NCBI RefSeq assembly: GCF_000472905.1
Contig: NZ_AXAR01000007.1
Span: 124,001-188,000, forward strand
DNA length: 64,000 bases
Direction of reading: 5' to 3'
Source of the DNA: Alicyclobacillus pomorum DSM 14955
GTDB lineage: Bacteria > Bacillota > Bacilli > Alicyclobacillales > Alicyclobacillaceae
The notes below the pieces were generated by a model, which worked only from the letters and a program-made list of their open reading frames with translations, made no database searches and was not told the origin of the DNA. Position 1 is the stretch's first letter; each line of letters begins with the position of its first letter. Shown one piece after another: positions 26,104-35,064 of this stretch. A program made the position numbers and the translations under genes.

Positions 26104-26640
26104 TTAGTGGAAGTATCCCATTCGTTTGAACGTGAAAGCATCGTGCCGGCTGAACCCGAGGTCTCTCCAAAATTCCACCTCGTTTGGCTCCGGCGCACAA
26201 CTCACCCAGCCATAGCAGCCCATGGAGATGCTTTCGTCCATGGCCGCCTCGAGGAGACGCTGTGTAATCCTGTGTGAGGCTGTCTCGTTGGCAGCGTACA
26301 GCGGGTGAATGGCCATCGACTGAACAAAAAAGTCTTTGTGACCATACCGGCGAAATCCCGACATAACGCCGAGGACCTGTTTATCACGTTTGGATGGAAC
26401 CAAACAGATATCTGGTTCGGGACATGCCCCATGTTGCGCTACCCAGAGTTCGTGCTGTATGGACGCGAATGATTCCAGGGTTCCGGTGCCACTGCTTTGT
26501 TGCCAGCTCTGGTACACTGCCTTCAGGGTCGGGCGAACTTCCCTGCTGGATAGCCATCGCACAGGCCCCAGTGAAGGAACCGGGGATGAGAACGTTAAAC
26601 CCGATTCCGGGTGCGATAGTGAAAGGTGATGGTCGTGCAA
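26104..26640 (-). CDS. GNAT family N-acetyltransferase
   Basis: 178 residues. The central part fits an acetyl-CoA binding GNAT core: VLGVMSGFRRYGHKDFFVQSMAIHPLYAANETASHRITQRLLEAAMDE, with strand beta4 (VQSMAIHP) and the pantetheine-binding loop and helix, though the loop lacks the full R/Q-x-x-G-x-G/A form. The C-terminal EPNEVEFWRDLGFSRHD is the usual strand-helix-strand ending. The TTG at 26640 lies nine bases after GGAGAGGG. A 9-base inverted repeat stands in its leader. Substrate unknown. Confidence 0.65.
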   Translation of the reverse strand: MHDHHLSLSHPESGLTFSSPVPSLGPVRWLSSREVRPTLKAVYQSWQQSSGTGTLESFASIQHELWVAQHGACPEPDICLVPSKRDKQVLGVMSGFRRYGHKDFFVQSMAIHPLYAANETASHRITQRLLEAAMDESISMGCYGWVSCAPEPNEVEFWRDLGFSRHDAFTFKRMGYFH

Positions 26641-26673
26641 ATCTGTCAACCCTCTCCAACAACCTTATCGAGA

Positions 26674-26713
26674 GGCACTGCGCTTCCCAGACAACCCGGG
26701 TAAACGCAGTGCC
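26674..26713 (-). promoter_or_regulatory. Leader hairpin upstream of the acetyltransferase gene
   Basis: GGCACTGCG (26674-26682) and CGCAGTGCC (26705-26713) form a perfect 9-base inverted repeat around 22 bases, just before the ribosome site of the minus-strand gene. No T run follows, so it does not look like a terminator. Confidence 0.4.
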
Positions 26714-26848
26714 CACGCTGTGTGTATTCTCATCTGTGTGACTGCAACAAGTCTATCCAAAACAGACGAAGTACAAACAAGGCATCTGGATAGCGGGCGA
26801 GAAGTGTACATGAACACGATTCAACCGTCGCCGTGCCTGCGCCGGGCT

Positions 26849-26877
26849 TTGAATTCTCCAAGTACGTATGGTAACAT
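26849..26877 (+). promoter_or_regulatory. Promoter of the cyclophilin gene
   Basis: TTGAAT (26849-26854) and TAACAT (26872-26877) with a 17-base spacer, about 48 bases before the start codon. Confidence 0.45.
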
Positions 26878-26924
26878 GTGGTAAGTTATCGCGATGAATA
26901 GACGACATAGAGAGGACGACGCAT

Positions 26925-27467
26925 GTGATGAAACAGTACAAACAGCCACCAGCCATGAACCTCAAGGACAATGTGACCTATCAAGCAGTGATTCGAACCA
27001 ATAAAGGCGATTTCACAATTGAACTGTTGAGCCGACAAGCGCCGAAAACGGTCAACAACTTCGTGGCGCTCGCTCGTGATGGATACTTCGACGGCATCGT
27101 GTTTCATCGGATCATTGAGGAATTCATGGTGCAGACAGGGGACCCAACGGGTACGGGTATGGGAGGCCCCGGATACCGATTTGAAGACGAACTGCCACCC
27201 GCATTGCCGTATGAGCCTGGGATTGTAGCGATGGCAAACGCCGGACCAAACACGAATGGATCACAATTTTTCATCTGCACAGGGGAACAGTGCAGGCATC
27301 TCAACAATTACCCCAACTACACAGTGTTTGGCAAAGTCACAGATGGGATGGACACGGTTCGTAAGATTGCAGCTACGCCTGTGACGACATCAGGTATGGG
27401 TGAACGCAGTCGGCCGCTAGAAGAGGTTCGTATGGAGTCGGTTGAGATTGTGGAAATCGGTGAGTAA
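26925..27467 (+). CDS. Peptidyl-prolyl cis-trans isomerase, cyclophilin type
   Basis: Cytosolic proline isomerase. Cyclophilin motifs are complete: APKTVNNFVALARDGYFDGIVFHRII (catalytic Arg-Phe region is IVFHRIIEEFMVQTGDPTGTG), MANAGPNTNGSQFFI and YTVFGKVTDGMD. No signal peptide. 180 residues, longer than B. subtilis PpiB by an N-terminal lead of about 20 residues. GTG 26925 lies nine bases from AGAGAGG; an ATG three bases on is equally possible. Converges with the next minus-strand gene. Confidence 0.92.
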   Translation: MMKQYKQPPAMNLKDNVTYQAVIRTNKGDFTIELLSRQAPKTVNNFVALARDGYFDGIVFHRIIEEFMVQTGDPTGTGMGGPGYRFEDELPPALPYEPGIVAMANAGPNTNGSQFFICTGEQCRHLNNYPNYTVFGKVTDGMDTVRKIAATPVTTSGMGERSRPLEEVRMESVEIVEIGE

Positions 27468-27501
27468 GGACTTCGTCTCAGGGTAGCCGGTTACACCGCG
27501 C

Positions 27502-27840
27502 TCACTTCTCGCGGTCTCGGTGTTCGGCAGCCGTTTCCAGGACCTGTACTGAAAGCGAGGGATCTACGCGCTGCCACGTGTTCAGGTCGTGGATTCGGCT
27601 GGCGTAGTCCGCAATTTGGTCAAAGTAGCTGGCGATGACATCCCAATTCTCTTCGTGGTGAATCGCTTCCAGATACGTTTCAATGACGCGTTCAAAACGC
27701 ATGATTTGATCTGGAATGGAGGAGCGGATGTTCTCCCACTCCACGAGTACCTGTTCCTGCACGTCGGCCGGTAGATCATCGTAGGAGACGGGAAAATCCG
27801 GCAGGGAAATTCCGAGACGCGGATTGTGCTTAAAGTACAC
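27502..27840 (-). CDS. Hypothetical protein
   Basis: 112 residues, not recognised. It begins MYFKHNPRLGISLPDFPVSY, then is mainly helical and acidic (VQEQVLVEWENIRSSIPDQI, FERVIETYLEAI), with no membrane segment or Cys. GTG 27840 is chosen because AGGAGGTG precedes it by five bases; the open frame continues 200 codons further upstream, but that part is antisense to the methyltransferase gene. It is divergent from that gene with 120 bases between starts, so the two could share regulation. Confidence 0.65.
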   Translation of the reverse strand: MYFKHNPRLGISLPDFPVSYDDLPADVQEQVLVEWENIRSSIPDQIMRFERVIETYLEAIHHEENWDVIASYFDQIADYASRIHDLNTWQRVDPSLSVQVLETAAEHRDREK

Positions 27841-27960
27841 GGGGCCACCTCCTGAATGGTCGTAGGCAGTACAGTGTATGGCGTTACCTGCGGTTACTTT
27901 CATAATAGAAGAGGAATTGCGAGAAAACAACTGGGGATGTGGGCTGACGGAGGTGGTTGT

Positions 27961-29508
27961 GTGGATACAGCGCGAATCGTTCACAACGTAAAGACGATGC
28001 TCGACCACGACATCTTCATCGATCCGCTGCTCGTCAACACGCACTTTCGGGATCAGGCGCATCCACTGTACGCGAAGACGGAGGCGCTGGTTGAAGACAT
28101 CTACCAACGGTGCGTGCGAGTGGAGGAATTCGGGCATCAATTGGAGGACGTTCCGTTTTCGCCCACCTTGATGCGCTACTGCTTGATGGACACCTTGTTG
28201 TCTACTGCCATGTCGCGGACGTTCGAAGCCATCGGGTCCGTTGTTCCATCCGAGGCGGATTTGGAACTGGCGAGCCGCGCGCTGCACGACTTGATAGACA
28301 AGGTGGGCGTGGACGGACTGTACATCCTGTACTTCGTCATCGTCGGAAAGGATATTGTGCAGCCGGTCTTCTACTACAACGGCATCCGAGAAGCCGACTT
28401 TCTCGACGCCAGCCACCATCATCCCTACCGTCCGGAACAAATGGACCTATTTTTGATGATGGGCGTTGCGAGGCGTTCGTTTCGGGTGAAGACAGTGGGA
28501 GATCAGCGCTACGTTCAACTCACCCGGCTCGGTCACGAGCGATTCCGCTGGACGGTGGATGTGTTGGAGAAATCCGGATACGATGCGAAACGGGTTCCGC
28601 TGTCTTACGTGTACCAGTTTGACTCTGTTGCAGACTGGGATCACATCTACGACGTCGTGTGGCCGGATCACCTGGACGCGCGGAGGCAGTTTGTTCGATG
28701 GTTGAACGTCTCGGCAGGGAGTCGCGTTCTGGAAGTGGGATGTGGGACAGGACCGCTCACGTGGGAAGCGGGGCTTGTGGATGCTGAGGGATCCAAGGGC
28801 CAGTGGATTGCAGTCGACGTATCCACAGGAAAGCTGAAGCAGGCGGAGCCAAAGGGAGATCCACTGGGTGATGGCCGACGCGTTTCGTTACAGCACGCGT
28901 CCCTGGAACACTTGCCGTTCAGGGATGACACGTTTGACATGTGTGTAGGGAGCGCATTCCTGCAATTCACGAATCCGACGAAGGCGCTCTGCGAAATGAC
29001 TCGCGTGGTGGTTCCTGGCGGCACTGTAGGTCTCCTGCAAGCGCTCGCGTGTACGCTAGACAAGCCGTTTTTCCTGGAGTGGTTCCATCCGGTTTTCCAG
29101 CTTGCGCGCAAGCGCAGCGCCGGCATGCAGCACCATGGTCTGCCGGACCACGACGAAGTGTTGCAATGGTTTCATGCAGCGGGGCTGACCCAGGTGGAAA
29201 GTGAGTTGGTTCATATCGCCTGGCTGTTTGACAACCCAGACATGGTCGTGCAGCATCTGCTGCGAGGCGTGAGTTCCTTTGACACGGAAATGCGTAAGTT
29301 GCCCTGGGATTACCGGCGCACGTTGATCAACGAGTTGATTGACCGTGGCCGTGATGTGTGTCGAAAGTATCCGCTGTCTGAGCGAACGGTCGACCTGCCG
29401 TGCCTGATGGTGAAAGGTCGCGTTCTTCCGAAAAACCATGAAACGCGTGATATGATGGAAGGAAGACGGAAGGGAGCGAAATCATGGCAGACCGCATCGC
29501 CTTCGTGA
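27961..29508 (+). CDS. Two-domain protein with C-terminal SAM-dependent methyltransferase
   Basis: 515 residues. Residues from about 250 on form a class I methyltransferase: VLEVGCGTGPLTWE (motif I), IAVDVSTGKLKQA (motif II), LEHLPFRDDTFDMCVG (motif IV) and PGGTVGLLQAL. The first 230 or so residues match no domain I know; they are helical at first (FSPTLMRYCLMDTLLSTAMS) and then contain LYILYFVIVGKDIVQPVFYYNGI and an HHHPY segment. GTG 27961 follows GGAGGTG by five bases. The last 25 bases overlap the SDR gene, so they form an operon. Substrate unknown. Confidence 0.75.
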   Translation: MDTARIVHNVKTMLDHDIFIDPLLVNTHFRDQAHPLYAKTEALVEDIYQRCVRVEEFGHQLEDVPFSPTLMRYCLMDTLLSTAMSRTFEAIGSVVPSEADLELASRALHDLIDKVGVDGLYILYFVIVGKDIVQPVFYYNGIREADFLDASHHHPYRPEQMDLFLMMGVARRSFRVKTVGDQRYVQLTRLGHERFRWTVDVLEKSGYDAKRVPLSYVYQFDSVADWDHIYDVVWPDHLDARRQFVRWLNVSAGSRVLEVGCGTGPLTWEAGLVDAEGSKGQWIAVDVSTGKLKQAEPKGDPLGDGRRVSLQHASLEHLPFRDDTFDMCVGSAFLQFTNPTKALCEMTRVVVPGGTVGLLQALACTLDKPFFLEWFHPVFQLARKRSAGMQHHGLPDHDEVLQWFHAAGLTQVESELVHIAWLFDNPDMVVQHLLRGVSSFDTEMRKLPWDYRRTLINELIDRGRDVCRKYPLSERTVDLPCLMVKGRVLPKNHETRDMMEGRRKGAKSWQTASPS

Positions 29509-30251
29509 CCAGCGGCGCGACGGGGTTGGGATACGCCACCGTGCGGGCGCTGTTGGAAGCTGGGTGGGACGTGTTTTTCACCTATCGAAATAACGCCGCA
29601 AACGCGGACACCCTGGTCAAGTACGGACAAAATCTCGGCCGCCGGGTGACATGTGCGCAGGCCGACTTGTTGGACAAATCCGAGGCGGTGGCTGCTGCAG
29701 AGCAATGCCTTGAGACATTTGGACGAGTCGATGCATTTGTGCACAACTTCGGTCCATTTGTCTTTGAACACATGGCTGTCGCCGACTATCCCACGGACCT
29801 GTGGGTCAAAATGTTGGATGGAAACTTGACCAACTTTTTGTGGCTGTATCCCTTGTTCGCAGGCGGGATGCGGAAGAATCGGTTCGGCAGAATCGTCACG
29901 GTTGGCTTTGCGGGCGCCGGTGACGCGGCCGGATGGCGGTACCGCGGTCCCTACGCAGCAGCGAAGTCGGCGTTGGCTTCTTTAACCCGCACTATCGCGC
30001 GGGAAGAGCGAACCAACGGGATCACAGCAAACATGGTTTGCCCCGGCGATATTCAGGGCGCACACAAGATGGAACGCATTGAAGATGTCTTGCCGACTTC
30101 GGACCCCGTTCACCGCCCACCTGTGGGGGAAGACGTTGCGCGTTTGATTGTCTTTCTTTGCCATCCGCTCAGTTCGCAAGTGAACGGAACCGTGACGGAG
30201 ATTACCGGAGGATATGACATTCTGCACACAAACTGGAAGAACGAACGATAA
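29484..30251 (+). CDS. Short-chain dehydrogenase/reductase, YtkK-like
   Basis: 255-residue classical SDR. Cofactor motif is TSGATGLGYATV (TGxxxGxG with Ser for Gly early), and the active site is YAAAKSA. The usual NNAG strand reads VHNFGPF and the catalytic Ser position sits in VTVGFAGAGDAAGWRY, where the Ser of the Ser-Tyr-Lys triad is not obvious. The end ITGGYDILH is normal. ATG 29484 follows GGAAGGGAG. It starts inside the methyltransferase gene and is followed 14 bases later by the aminotransferase gene. Oxidoreductase substrate unknown. Confidence 0.85.
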   Translation: MADRIAFVTSGATGLGYATVRALLEAGWDVFFTYRNNAANADTLVKYGQNLGRRVTCAQADLLDKSEAVAAAEQCLETFGRVDAFVHNFGPFVFEHMAVADYPTDLWVKMLDGNLTNFLWLYPLFAGGMRKNRFGRIVTVGFAGAGDAAGWRYRGPYAAAKSALASLTRTIAREERTNGITANMVCPGDIQGAHKMERIEDVLPTSDPVHRPPVGEDVARLIVFLCHPLSSQVNGTVTEITGGYDILHTNWKNER

Positions 30252-30265
30252 GGGGGGATGGCGGC

Positions 30266-31423
30266 ATGGCGCACGCGGACAATCTTCGCAGGCATTTTCC
30301 AGCCGTTCGAACCGTGGCATACCTGAACACAGGGACATTCGGGCCGTTGCCAGACAGCGCCATTACTGCCATGAAGGCCGCCTTGGATGCGCAGTTACAG
30401 CAAGGTCGGTTCGCCCATGAAACCCATGCTACGTTCGCTCAGGTGCGAAGAGAGATTCGTGAACAGTTAGCGGCGTTGTTTCATGTGAAGCCGGAGCACT
30501 TTGCGCTCGTGGATAGCACGACGCACGCGATGAACATTGTGCTTTGGGGACTGCCGCTTGACCGGGGCGACGAAATCATTTACACGAACGTGGAACACCC
30601 GGGTTCACTATTACCGGTCTACATTCAGAAGCAGCGCCGAGGCGTCGTCCTGAAGCGATTGGACGTTTCACTTTCCGAGGACGAGCTGATTTCAAATTTG
30701 CAAGCGTTGCTCACCAGTCGGACGCGGGTGATTGTGGTATCCCACGTGTCCTATCAGACTGGGCAACGACTACCCATTGAGAAGATTGCGCAGTTGGCCC
30801 ACCGTGAAGGCGCGTACTGCCTCGTTGACGGCGCGCAAGGCGCGGGGGCGGAACCGCTGTCCCTCGGGGGGAGTGACATTGATTTTTACGCTTTTCCCGG
30901 GCAGAAGTGGTTGTGCGGACCAGACGGAACGGGCGCACTGTACATCGCTCCGCGACTTTTGCACGTATTGGATCCGACTTACGTAGGTGCTTCGACGCTG
31001 GAAGAACCGCACTTGTACAATTTTTCGGGCGATTACCTCGGTGCAGAGACTGCACGCCGATATGAACACACGCACGCCAGCCTCGTAAACTGGGTTGGTT
31101 TTCTCGAGAGCCTGAAGTTTTTGCGCGTACAGGTCGGGTGGGATTACGCGTTCACGCGCATTCACGGGCTATCCGGGAGTTTGCTGGACCAGTTGCTCGA
31201 TGTCAAGGATGTCCGGCTGGTGACGCCCCGAGAGGCACGTGTCGGCATTGTCAGCTTCCAGGTGCAAGGGATGGCTGCCGACCGATTTGTCGAAGAGGCA
31301 AAGTCGCGCGCAATCGACATCCGGTACATCCGCGAACGGGATCTGGTACGCGTGTGTTGCGGCTTTTACAACAACGAAAATGACTTACAACGACTTGTCA
31401 ATCTCTTGAAGGTTCCGCGGTGA
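30266..31423 (+). CDS. Class V aminotransferase/cysteine desulfurase-fold enzyme
   Basis: 385-residue PLP enzyme of fold type I, class V. VAYLNTGTFGPLP begins the domain; the cofactor region is DSTTHAMNIVL, VSHVSYQTGQRLP, VDGAQGAGA, and the PLP lysine is in YAFPGQKWLCGPDGTGALY. The absence of the Cys loop of NifS/SufS enzymes argues against a desulfurase; an aminotransferase, isopenicillin-epimerase-like or kynureninase-like role is possible. ATG 30266 is eight bases after AGGGGGG. Third gene of the methyltransferase-SDR unit. Confidence 0.85.
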   Translation: MAHADNLRRHFPAVRTVAYLNTGTFGPLPDSAITAMKAALDAQLQQGRFAHETHATFAQVRREIREQLAALFHVKPEHFALVDSTTHAMNIVLWGLPLDRGDEIIYTNVEHPGSLLPVYIQKQRRGVVLKRLDVSLSEDELISNLQALLTSRTRVIVVSHVSYQTGQRLPIEKIAQLAHREGAYCLVDGAQGAGAEPLSLGGSDIDFYAFPGQKWLCGPDGTGALYIAPRLLHVLDPTYVGASTLEEPHLYNFSGDYLGAETARRYEHTHASLVNWVGFLESLKFLRVQVGWDYAFTRIHGLSGSLLDQLLDVKDVRLVTPREARVGIVSFQVQGMAADRFVEEAKSRAIDIRYIRERDLVRVCCGFYNNENDLQRLVNLLKVPR

Positions 31424-31456
31424 CGGTGGAGCCAGTACGACAGGGATCTCGACGAA

Positions 31457-31594
31457 TCAGTGGTCGTCGCTTGTTGAATGGTCGACCGCGCTCGATTGCT
31501 TGACCCCGGAGCGCAACTTCCAGAGCAGCAACAGTTGAATGACAACTGCGACGAGCAGTGCCATGGCGATGTACAGGGGATGACCTCGATGCAT
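31457..31594 (-). CDS. Small single-pass membrane protein
   Basis: 45 residues, too short for usual annotation. A perfect AAGGAGGTGAG site precedes the ATG at 31594 by four to five bases. The peptide begins MHRGHPLY, has one hydrophobic helix (IAMALLVAVVIQLLLLW, residues 9-25), then KLRSGVK and a hydrophilic tail ending in TSDDH. No known family recognised. It is antisense-oriented between the aminotransferase and thiolase genes and has no overlap with either. The exceptional ribosome site and clean helix support it. Confidence 0.7.
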   Translation of the reverse strand: MHRGHPLYIAMALLVAVVIQLLLLWKLRSGVKQSSAVDHSTSDDH

Positions 31595-31764
31595 GGACTC
31601 ACCTCCTTCCATGGTTACTGTTCCGTTTTTTGTATCCGCGTATACCTGGCGACATCCGCCGGGCCTCGAATGGTTTACGCTACTTCATATCCAGGCTGTA
31701 CAAAAAGATTCTTCCAGTCTCTACTCGCATCGTGTCATAATGGAGATGGGAAGGAGGAGTCGGT

Positions 31765-32949
31765 GTGGTACAGCAAACTGTATACATTTTGGACGGCGCC
31801 AGGACGGCGTTTGGAGCCTATGGAGGCGCTTTCGTCCAGGAGACTGCGACTCGGTTGGGAACGATTGCCGCAAAGGCGGCGCTGGAGAGAGCTGGTGTAG
31901 AGGTAACGGACGTAGATAACGTCGTGTTTGGAAACGTGATTCAGTCGCACAACGGCGCCGCGTATTTGGCGCGGCACATCGCCCTTGACACTGGGATTCC
32001 CATTGAGGTGTCGGCGTTGACCGTCAACCGCCTGTGCGGGTCGGGGTTGCAGGCGGTGGTCACCGCTGCAAAGGACATTGCATTGGGAGATAGTCGGGTG
32101 TCTCTCGTCGGAGGCGCAGAGTCTATGAGTATGACACCGTACTTGTTGCGGGGGGTACGCTTTGGTCTACGAATGGGAGATGGCCAGGCTATCGACATGC
32201 TGGGTGAAGTTCTGACGGACTGCCGCGGCAATATTGCCATGGGCGTGACTGCAGAGAACCTAGCCAAAAAGTACGAGATTTCCCGAGAAGAACAGGACGA
32301 GTTCGCGGTATTGAGCCATCAGCGGGCGGCAGCGGCACAGTCCTCTGGGCGCTTTGCAGAGGAAATCGTGGCAGTGGAGGTCAAGAGTAAACGAGGAACC
32401 ACGCTGGTGAAGTTGGATGAACACATTCGACCGGGCACCTCCGTGGCGAGCCTCGCCAAGCTGCGACCGGCGTTTGTGTCGGACGGAACCGTGACAGCAG
32501 GAAATGCCAGCGGCATCAACGACGGCGCGGCTGCCTTGGTGATTGCCGGCGAAGACGCTGTGCGGAGTCACGGATGGACGCCAAAGGCGAAAATCGTGAG
32601 TTACGGGGTCGCCGGCGTGGACCCTGCGCACATGGGCATTGGTCCTGTGCCCGCAATCCGGAAAGCGCTTCAGGCGGCAGGACTGCGTAAGGAAGACATC
32701 GCGCTATGGGAAGTGAACGAGGCGTTTGCAGCCCAATATCTGAGTGTTGAAAAAGAACTCGGTTTGCCACGGGATAGGACGAACGTCAACGGCGGCGCCA
32801 TCGCGCTCGGACACCCGGTTGGCGCGAGTGGCGCGCGTCTGCTGTTGTCACTCGTCTACGAGCTGAAGAAGCGAGGAGACCGATACGGTGTCGCCTCCTT
32901 ATGTATCGGTGGCGGCCAGGGCATCGCCATGGTTGTGGAAGCGGTATAA
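31765..32949 (+). CDS. Acetyl-CoA acetyltransferase (thiolase)
   Basis: 394-residue biosynthetic or degradative thiolase. The nucleophilic Cys is in NRLCGSGLQAV near residue 90, the catalytic His in GGAIALGHPVGASGARL, and the second Cys in CIGGGQGIAM; NEAFAAQ is also present. This is the AtoB/ThlA type. GTG 31765 follows AAGGAGGAG. It is probably monocistronic. It could serve acetoacetyl-CoA metabolism or the last step of phenylacetate breakdown; position does not decide. Confidence 0.9.
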   Translation: MVQQTVYILDGARTAFGAYGGAFVQETATRLGTIAAKAALERAGVEVTDVDNVVFGNVIQSHNGAAYLARHIALDTGIPIEVSALTVNRLCGSGLQAVVTAAKDIALGDSRVSLVGGAESMSMTPYLLRGVRFGLRMGDGQAIDMLGEVLTDCRGNIAMGVTAENLAKKYEISREEQDEFAVLSHQRAAAAQSSGRFAEEIVAVEVKSKRGTTLVKLDEHIRPGTSVASLAKLRPAFVSDGTVTAGNASGINDGAAALVIAGEDAVRSHGWTPKAKIVSYGVAGVDPAHMGIGPVPAIRKALQAAGLRKEDIALWEVNEAFAAQYLSVEKELGLPRDRTNVNGGAIALGHPVGASGARLLLSLVYELKKRGDRYGVASLCIGGGQGIAMVVEAV

Positions 32950-32990
32950 CGGATGCGGTCAAGCATTGAATTGACCTGAACTGTACATCC

Positions 32991-34451
32991 CTATGCCTCG
33001 AATCCTGTCCACAAACAACCGAATTTTCGTAGACCTTTTGGATACAGGTTGTTGACGCGGCCTGTCACAGCCTTTCCAAAGCCGAGCGGCAATTCGGCGG
33101 TTTCCACGTGGACGTATCCCGCAGCCATGCTTGTTGGTGGAGACAGTGTGGCGCCGGACAGATAGGCGCTTGCGGCTTCAGGGGACACGTCCATTCTCTG
33201 CCGAAAGTGGCGGCCGTCCATTACCATCGCAAGGTGGTGGTGTGGCTGCATGCGGCCTCGTGAGGCGGTCGCCAGGCAGATTCCCGGGCGTAGGACCTTG
33301 AGCCGTCGTTCACCGAGTCTTCCGGACAAGGGAGACCTGGCAAACAGGACATCTCCACGAACCTCCGGATACCGCCAGGTGTCTGGAACATCCAGTACTG
33401 TCAAGGTTCTGAGAAACTCCTCCCACTCTGTGGCTCGGACAGGTAAACGGGTGGATGGAGCGGATCGAGTCGGTTGGGACGTGCCTTCAGCGCTCGACTG
33501 TACCACCCGAAGGAGGGCGATGAAGTGCCCTTCGCCTCGGCCCCGATGCGGCCACATGCGGCGCGTGTGGAGCAGACGTGGATTGTCCCCGGCCCAGTCG
33601 GGACGCCCGGTTTCCCAGCCTGGCCACTCGGGAAGCTCGACCACCTCTACGGGTAGGTGTTCCAGTGCCCATGCGACAACCTGCTCGTTTTCTAGTGGAT
33701 TGAAGGTGCATGTGGAATACACGATTCGGCCGCCTGCCCGCACCATCTTGACCGCTTCTGTAAGGATGTCGCACTGTCTAGCCGCGCACACCTCTGGCGC
33801 GGTGGGCGTCCATTCAGCGACCGCGCCAGGGTCTTTGCGGAACATGCCTTCACCAGAACAAGGGGCGTCCACGAGCACGGCGTCAAACTGTCCTGGGAAT
33901 GCATCCGCGAGGTTTTGCGGGGTTTCGTTGGTAACGACGGCCGGCACGCCCAACCGTTCGAGATTTTGTGCCAGCACCAGCACGCGAGACGGGTGGATTT
34001 CATTGGCCACGAGGAGGCCTTCCCCGCGCATGAGTTTTCCAATGCCCGTCGTCTTGCCGCCGGGCGCCGCGCATAAGTCCAAAATCGACTCACCGGGTTT
34101 GGGCGACAGGGCGGCGACAGCCGCCATGGCGGAGGGCTCTTGCATGTAGAATGCACCGCACTCATGATAGATGCTTTTGCCGAGTTGACTATCTTCAGCA
34201 ATGTAATACGCATTTGGAAACCAGGGCACAGGTTCCCGCAGGGACTCGGCGACCGTTGTAGGTGCGGGTACGGACGACGCGACAGCAAACAGGCTGTTGG
34301 CGACATTGTGCATGTTGGCTCCAACGTGAAGGCGGTGCAATCGCACCGCTCGATGCGCGGGGCCGTCCAATGCATCTCGTAATTGAGGCCACTCGTCGCC
34401 CAGCCACTGTTGCATGTGCGTTTGAAATTCAATCGGCAGTTCCAATGTCAA
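32991..34451 (-). CDS. rsmF: RsmF/RsmB-type 16S rRNA m5C methyltransferase
   Basis: SAM-dependent RNA cytosine-5 methyltransferase. Core motifs: DLCAAPGGKTTGI (SAM), VDAPCSGEGMFRKDP (first Cys), STCTFNPLENE (catalytic Cys), and the N-terminal MQEPSAMA. After residue 300 comes a C-terminal PUA-like region as in the YebU/RsmF branch (final segment GFGKAVTGRVNNLYPKGLR). The TTG at 34451 lies about nine bases after AAGGAAAGG; longer in-frame starts exist (for example MANHPP) but lack a clear site. About 486 residues. Alone, convergent with the thiolase gene. Confidence 0.88.
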   Translation of the reverse strand: MTLELPIEFQTHMQQWLGDEWPQLRDALDGPAHRAVRLHRLHVGANMHNVANSLFAVASSVPAPTTVAESLREPVPWFPNAYYIAEDSQLGKSIYHECGAFYMQEPSAMAAVAALSPKPGESILDLCAAPGGKTTGIGKLMRGEGLLVANEIHPSRVLVLAQNLERLGVPAVVTNETPQNLADAFPGQFDAVLVDAPCSGEGMFRKDPGAVAEWTPTAPEVCAARQCDILTEAVKMVRAGGRIVYSTCTFNPLENEQVVAWALEHLPVEVVELPEWPGWETGRPDWAGDNPRLLHTRRMWPHRGRGEGHFIALLRVVQSSAEGTSQPTRSAPSTRLPVRATEWEEFLRTLTVLDVPDTWRYPEVRGDVLFARSPLSGRLGERRLKVLRPGICLATASRGRMQPHHHLAMVMDGRHFRQRMDVSPEAASAYLSGATLSPPTSMAAGYVHVETAELPLGFGKAVTGRVNNLYPKGLRKFGCLWTGFEA

Positions 34452-34649
34452 TCCAGCCTTTCCTTCCGAACGTGGCGGATGGTTTGCCATCCGCCGAGCT
34501 ATCGGAAACATCATACCACGGCGTGGGCCAATTCCTTGCGTCTCGGTTCTCTCGCGCCTCACTTGGCGCACACCGAACGTCATGCGTTGCGCATAGGCAG
34601 GCGGGCAGGTATAGTATTCAAGTGAAACATCATTGGGGAGGGCAAGCCC

Positions 34650-35018
34650 ATGCCGACGCAACCTTCAAAGGAACTGGTCGTCGTACCAAATCCGCACCCG
34701 GATAAGGTCTATCAAGTCGAGATGAGTACGTCGGAGTTTACGACACTGTGTCCGATGACGGGTCAGCCGGATTTTGCGACCATCACGATACAATACGAAC
34801 CAGGTCCACATCTGGTGGAACTGAAGTCGCTGAAGCTGTACCTCTGGAGCTTTCGCAACGAGGGACATTTCCATGAGGATGTGACAAACATCATCCTGAA
34901 CGACTTTGTCGAGGCGGCCAAGCCCCGCTACGCCAAGGTTATCAGCGACTTCACGATTCGCGGCGGCATTCATACCAAAGTGACCGTCGAATATCGAGAT
35001 CCGAACTACTCTGCATAA
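34650..35018 (+). CDS. queF: NADPH-dependent 7-cyano-7-deazaguanine reductase
   Basis: Reduces preQ0 to preQ1 in queuosine synthesis. The tunnelling-fold signature is complete: TTLCPMTGQPDFATI with the catalytic Cys and Asp, LVELKSLKLYLWSFRNEGHFHEDV with the substrate Glu and NADPH-binding motif. 122 residues, shorter than B. subtilis QueF as I recall it, mainly at the N-terminus, but all active-site parts are there. ATG follows GGGGAGGG. No other queuosine genes and no preQ1 riboswitch were seen beside it. Confidence 0.93.
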   Translation: MPTQPSKELVVVPNPHPDKVYQVEMSTSEFTTLCPMTGQPDFATITIQYEPGPHLVELKSLKLYLWSFRNEGHFHEDVTNIILNDFVEAAKPRYAKVISDFTIRGGIHTKVTVEYRDPNYSA

Positions 35019-35030
35019 GGAATCTTGCCA

Positions 35031-35064
35031 CAAAGGGGAGGACACCGTCCTCCCCTTTGTTGTT
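35031..35064 (+). terminator. Terminator after queF
   Basis: A perfect 13-base stem (35031-35043 with 35047-35059) around loop ACC, then TTGTT. Confidence 0.85.

Noticed and set aside
27841-28440. Upstream 200-codon extension of the minus-strand hypothetical gene
   Set aside because: It is antisense to the methyltransferase gene; a strong ribosome site marks the start at 27840.
34452-34649. preQ1 riboswitch before queF
   Set aside because: No short CCxxAG-type pseudoknot pattern near the ribosome site could be recognised, although no model was run.
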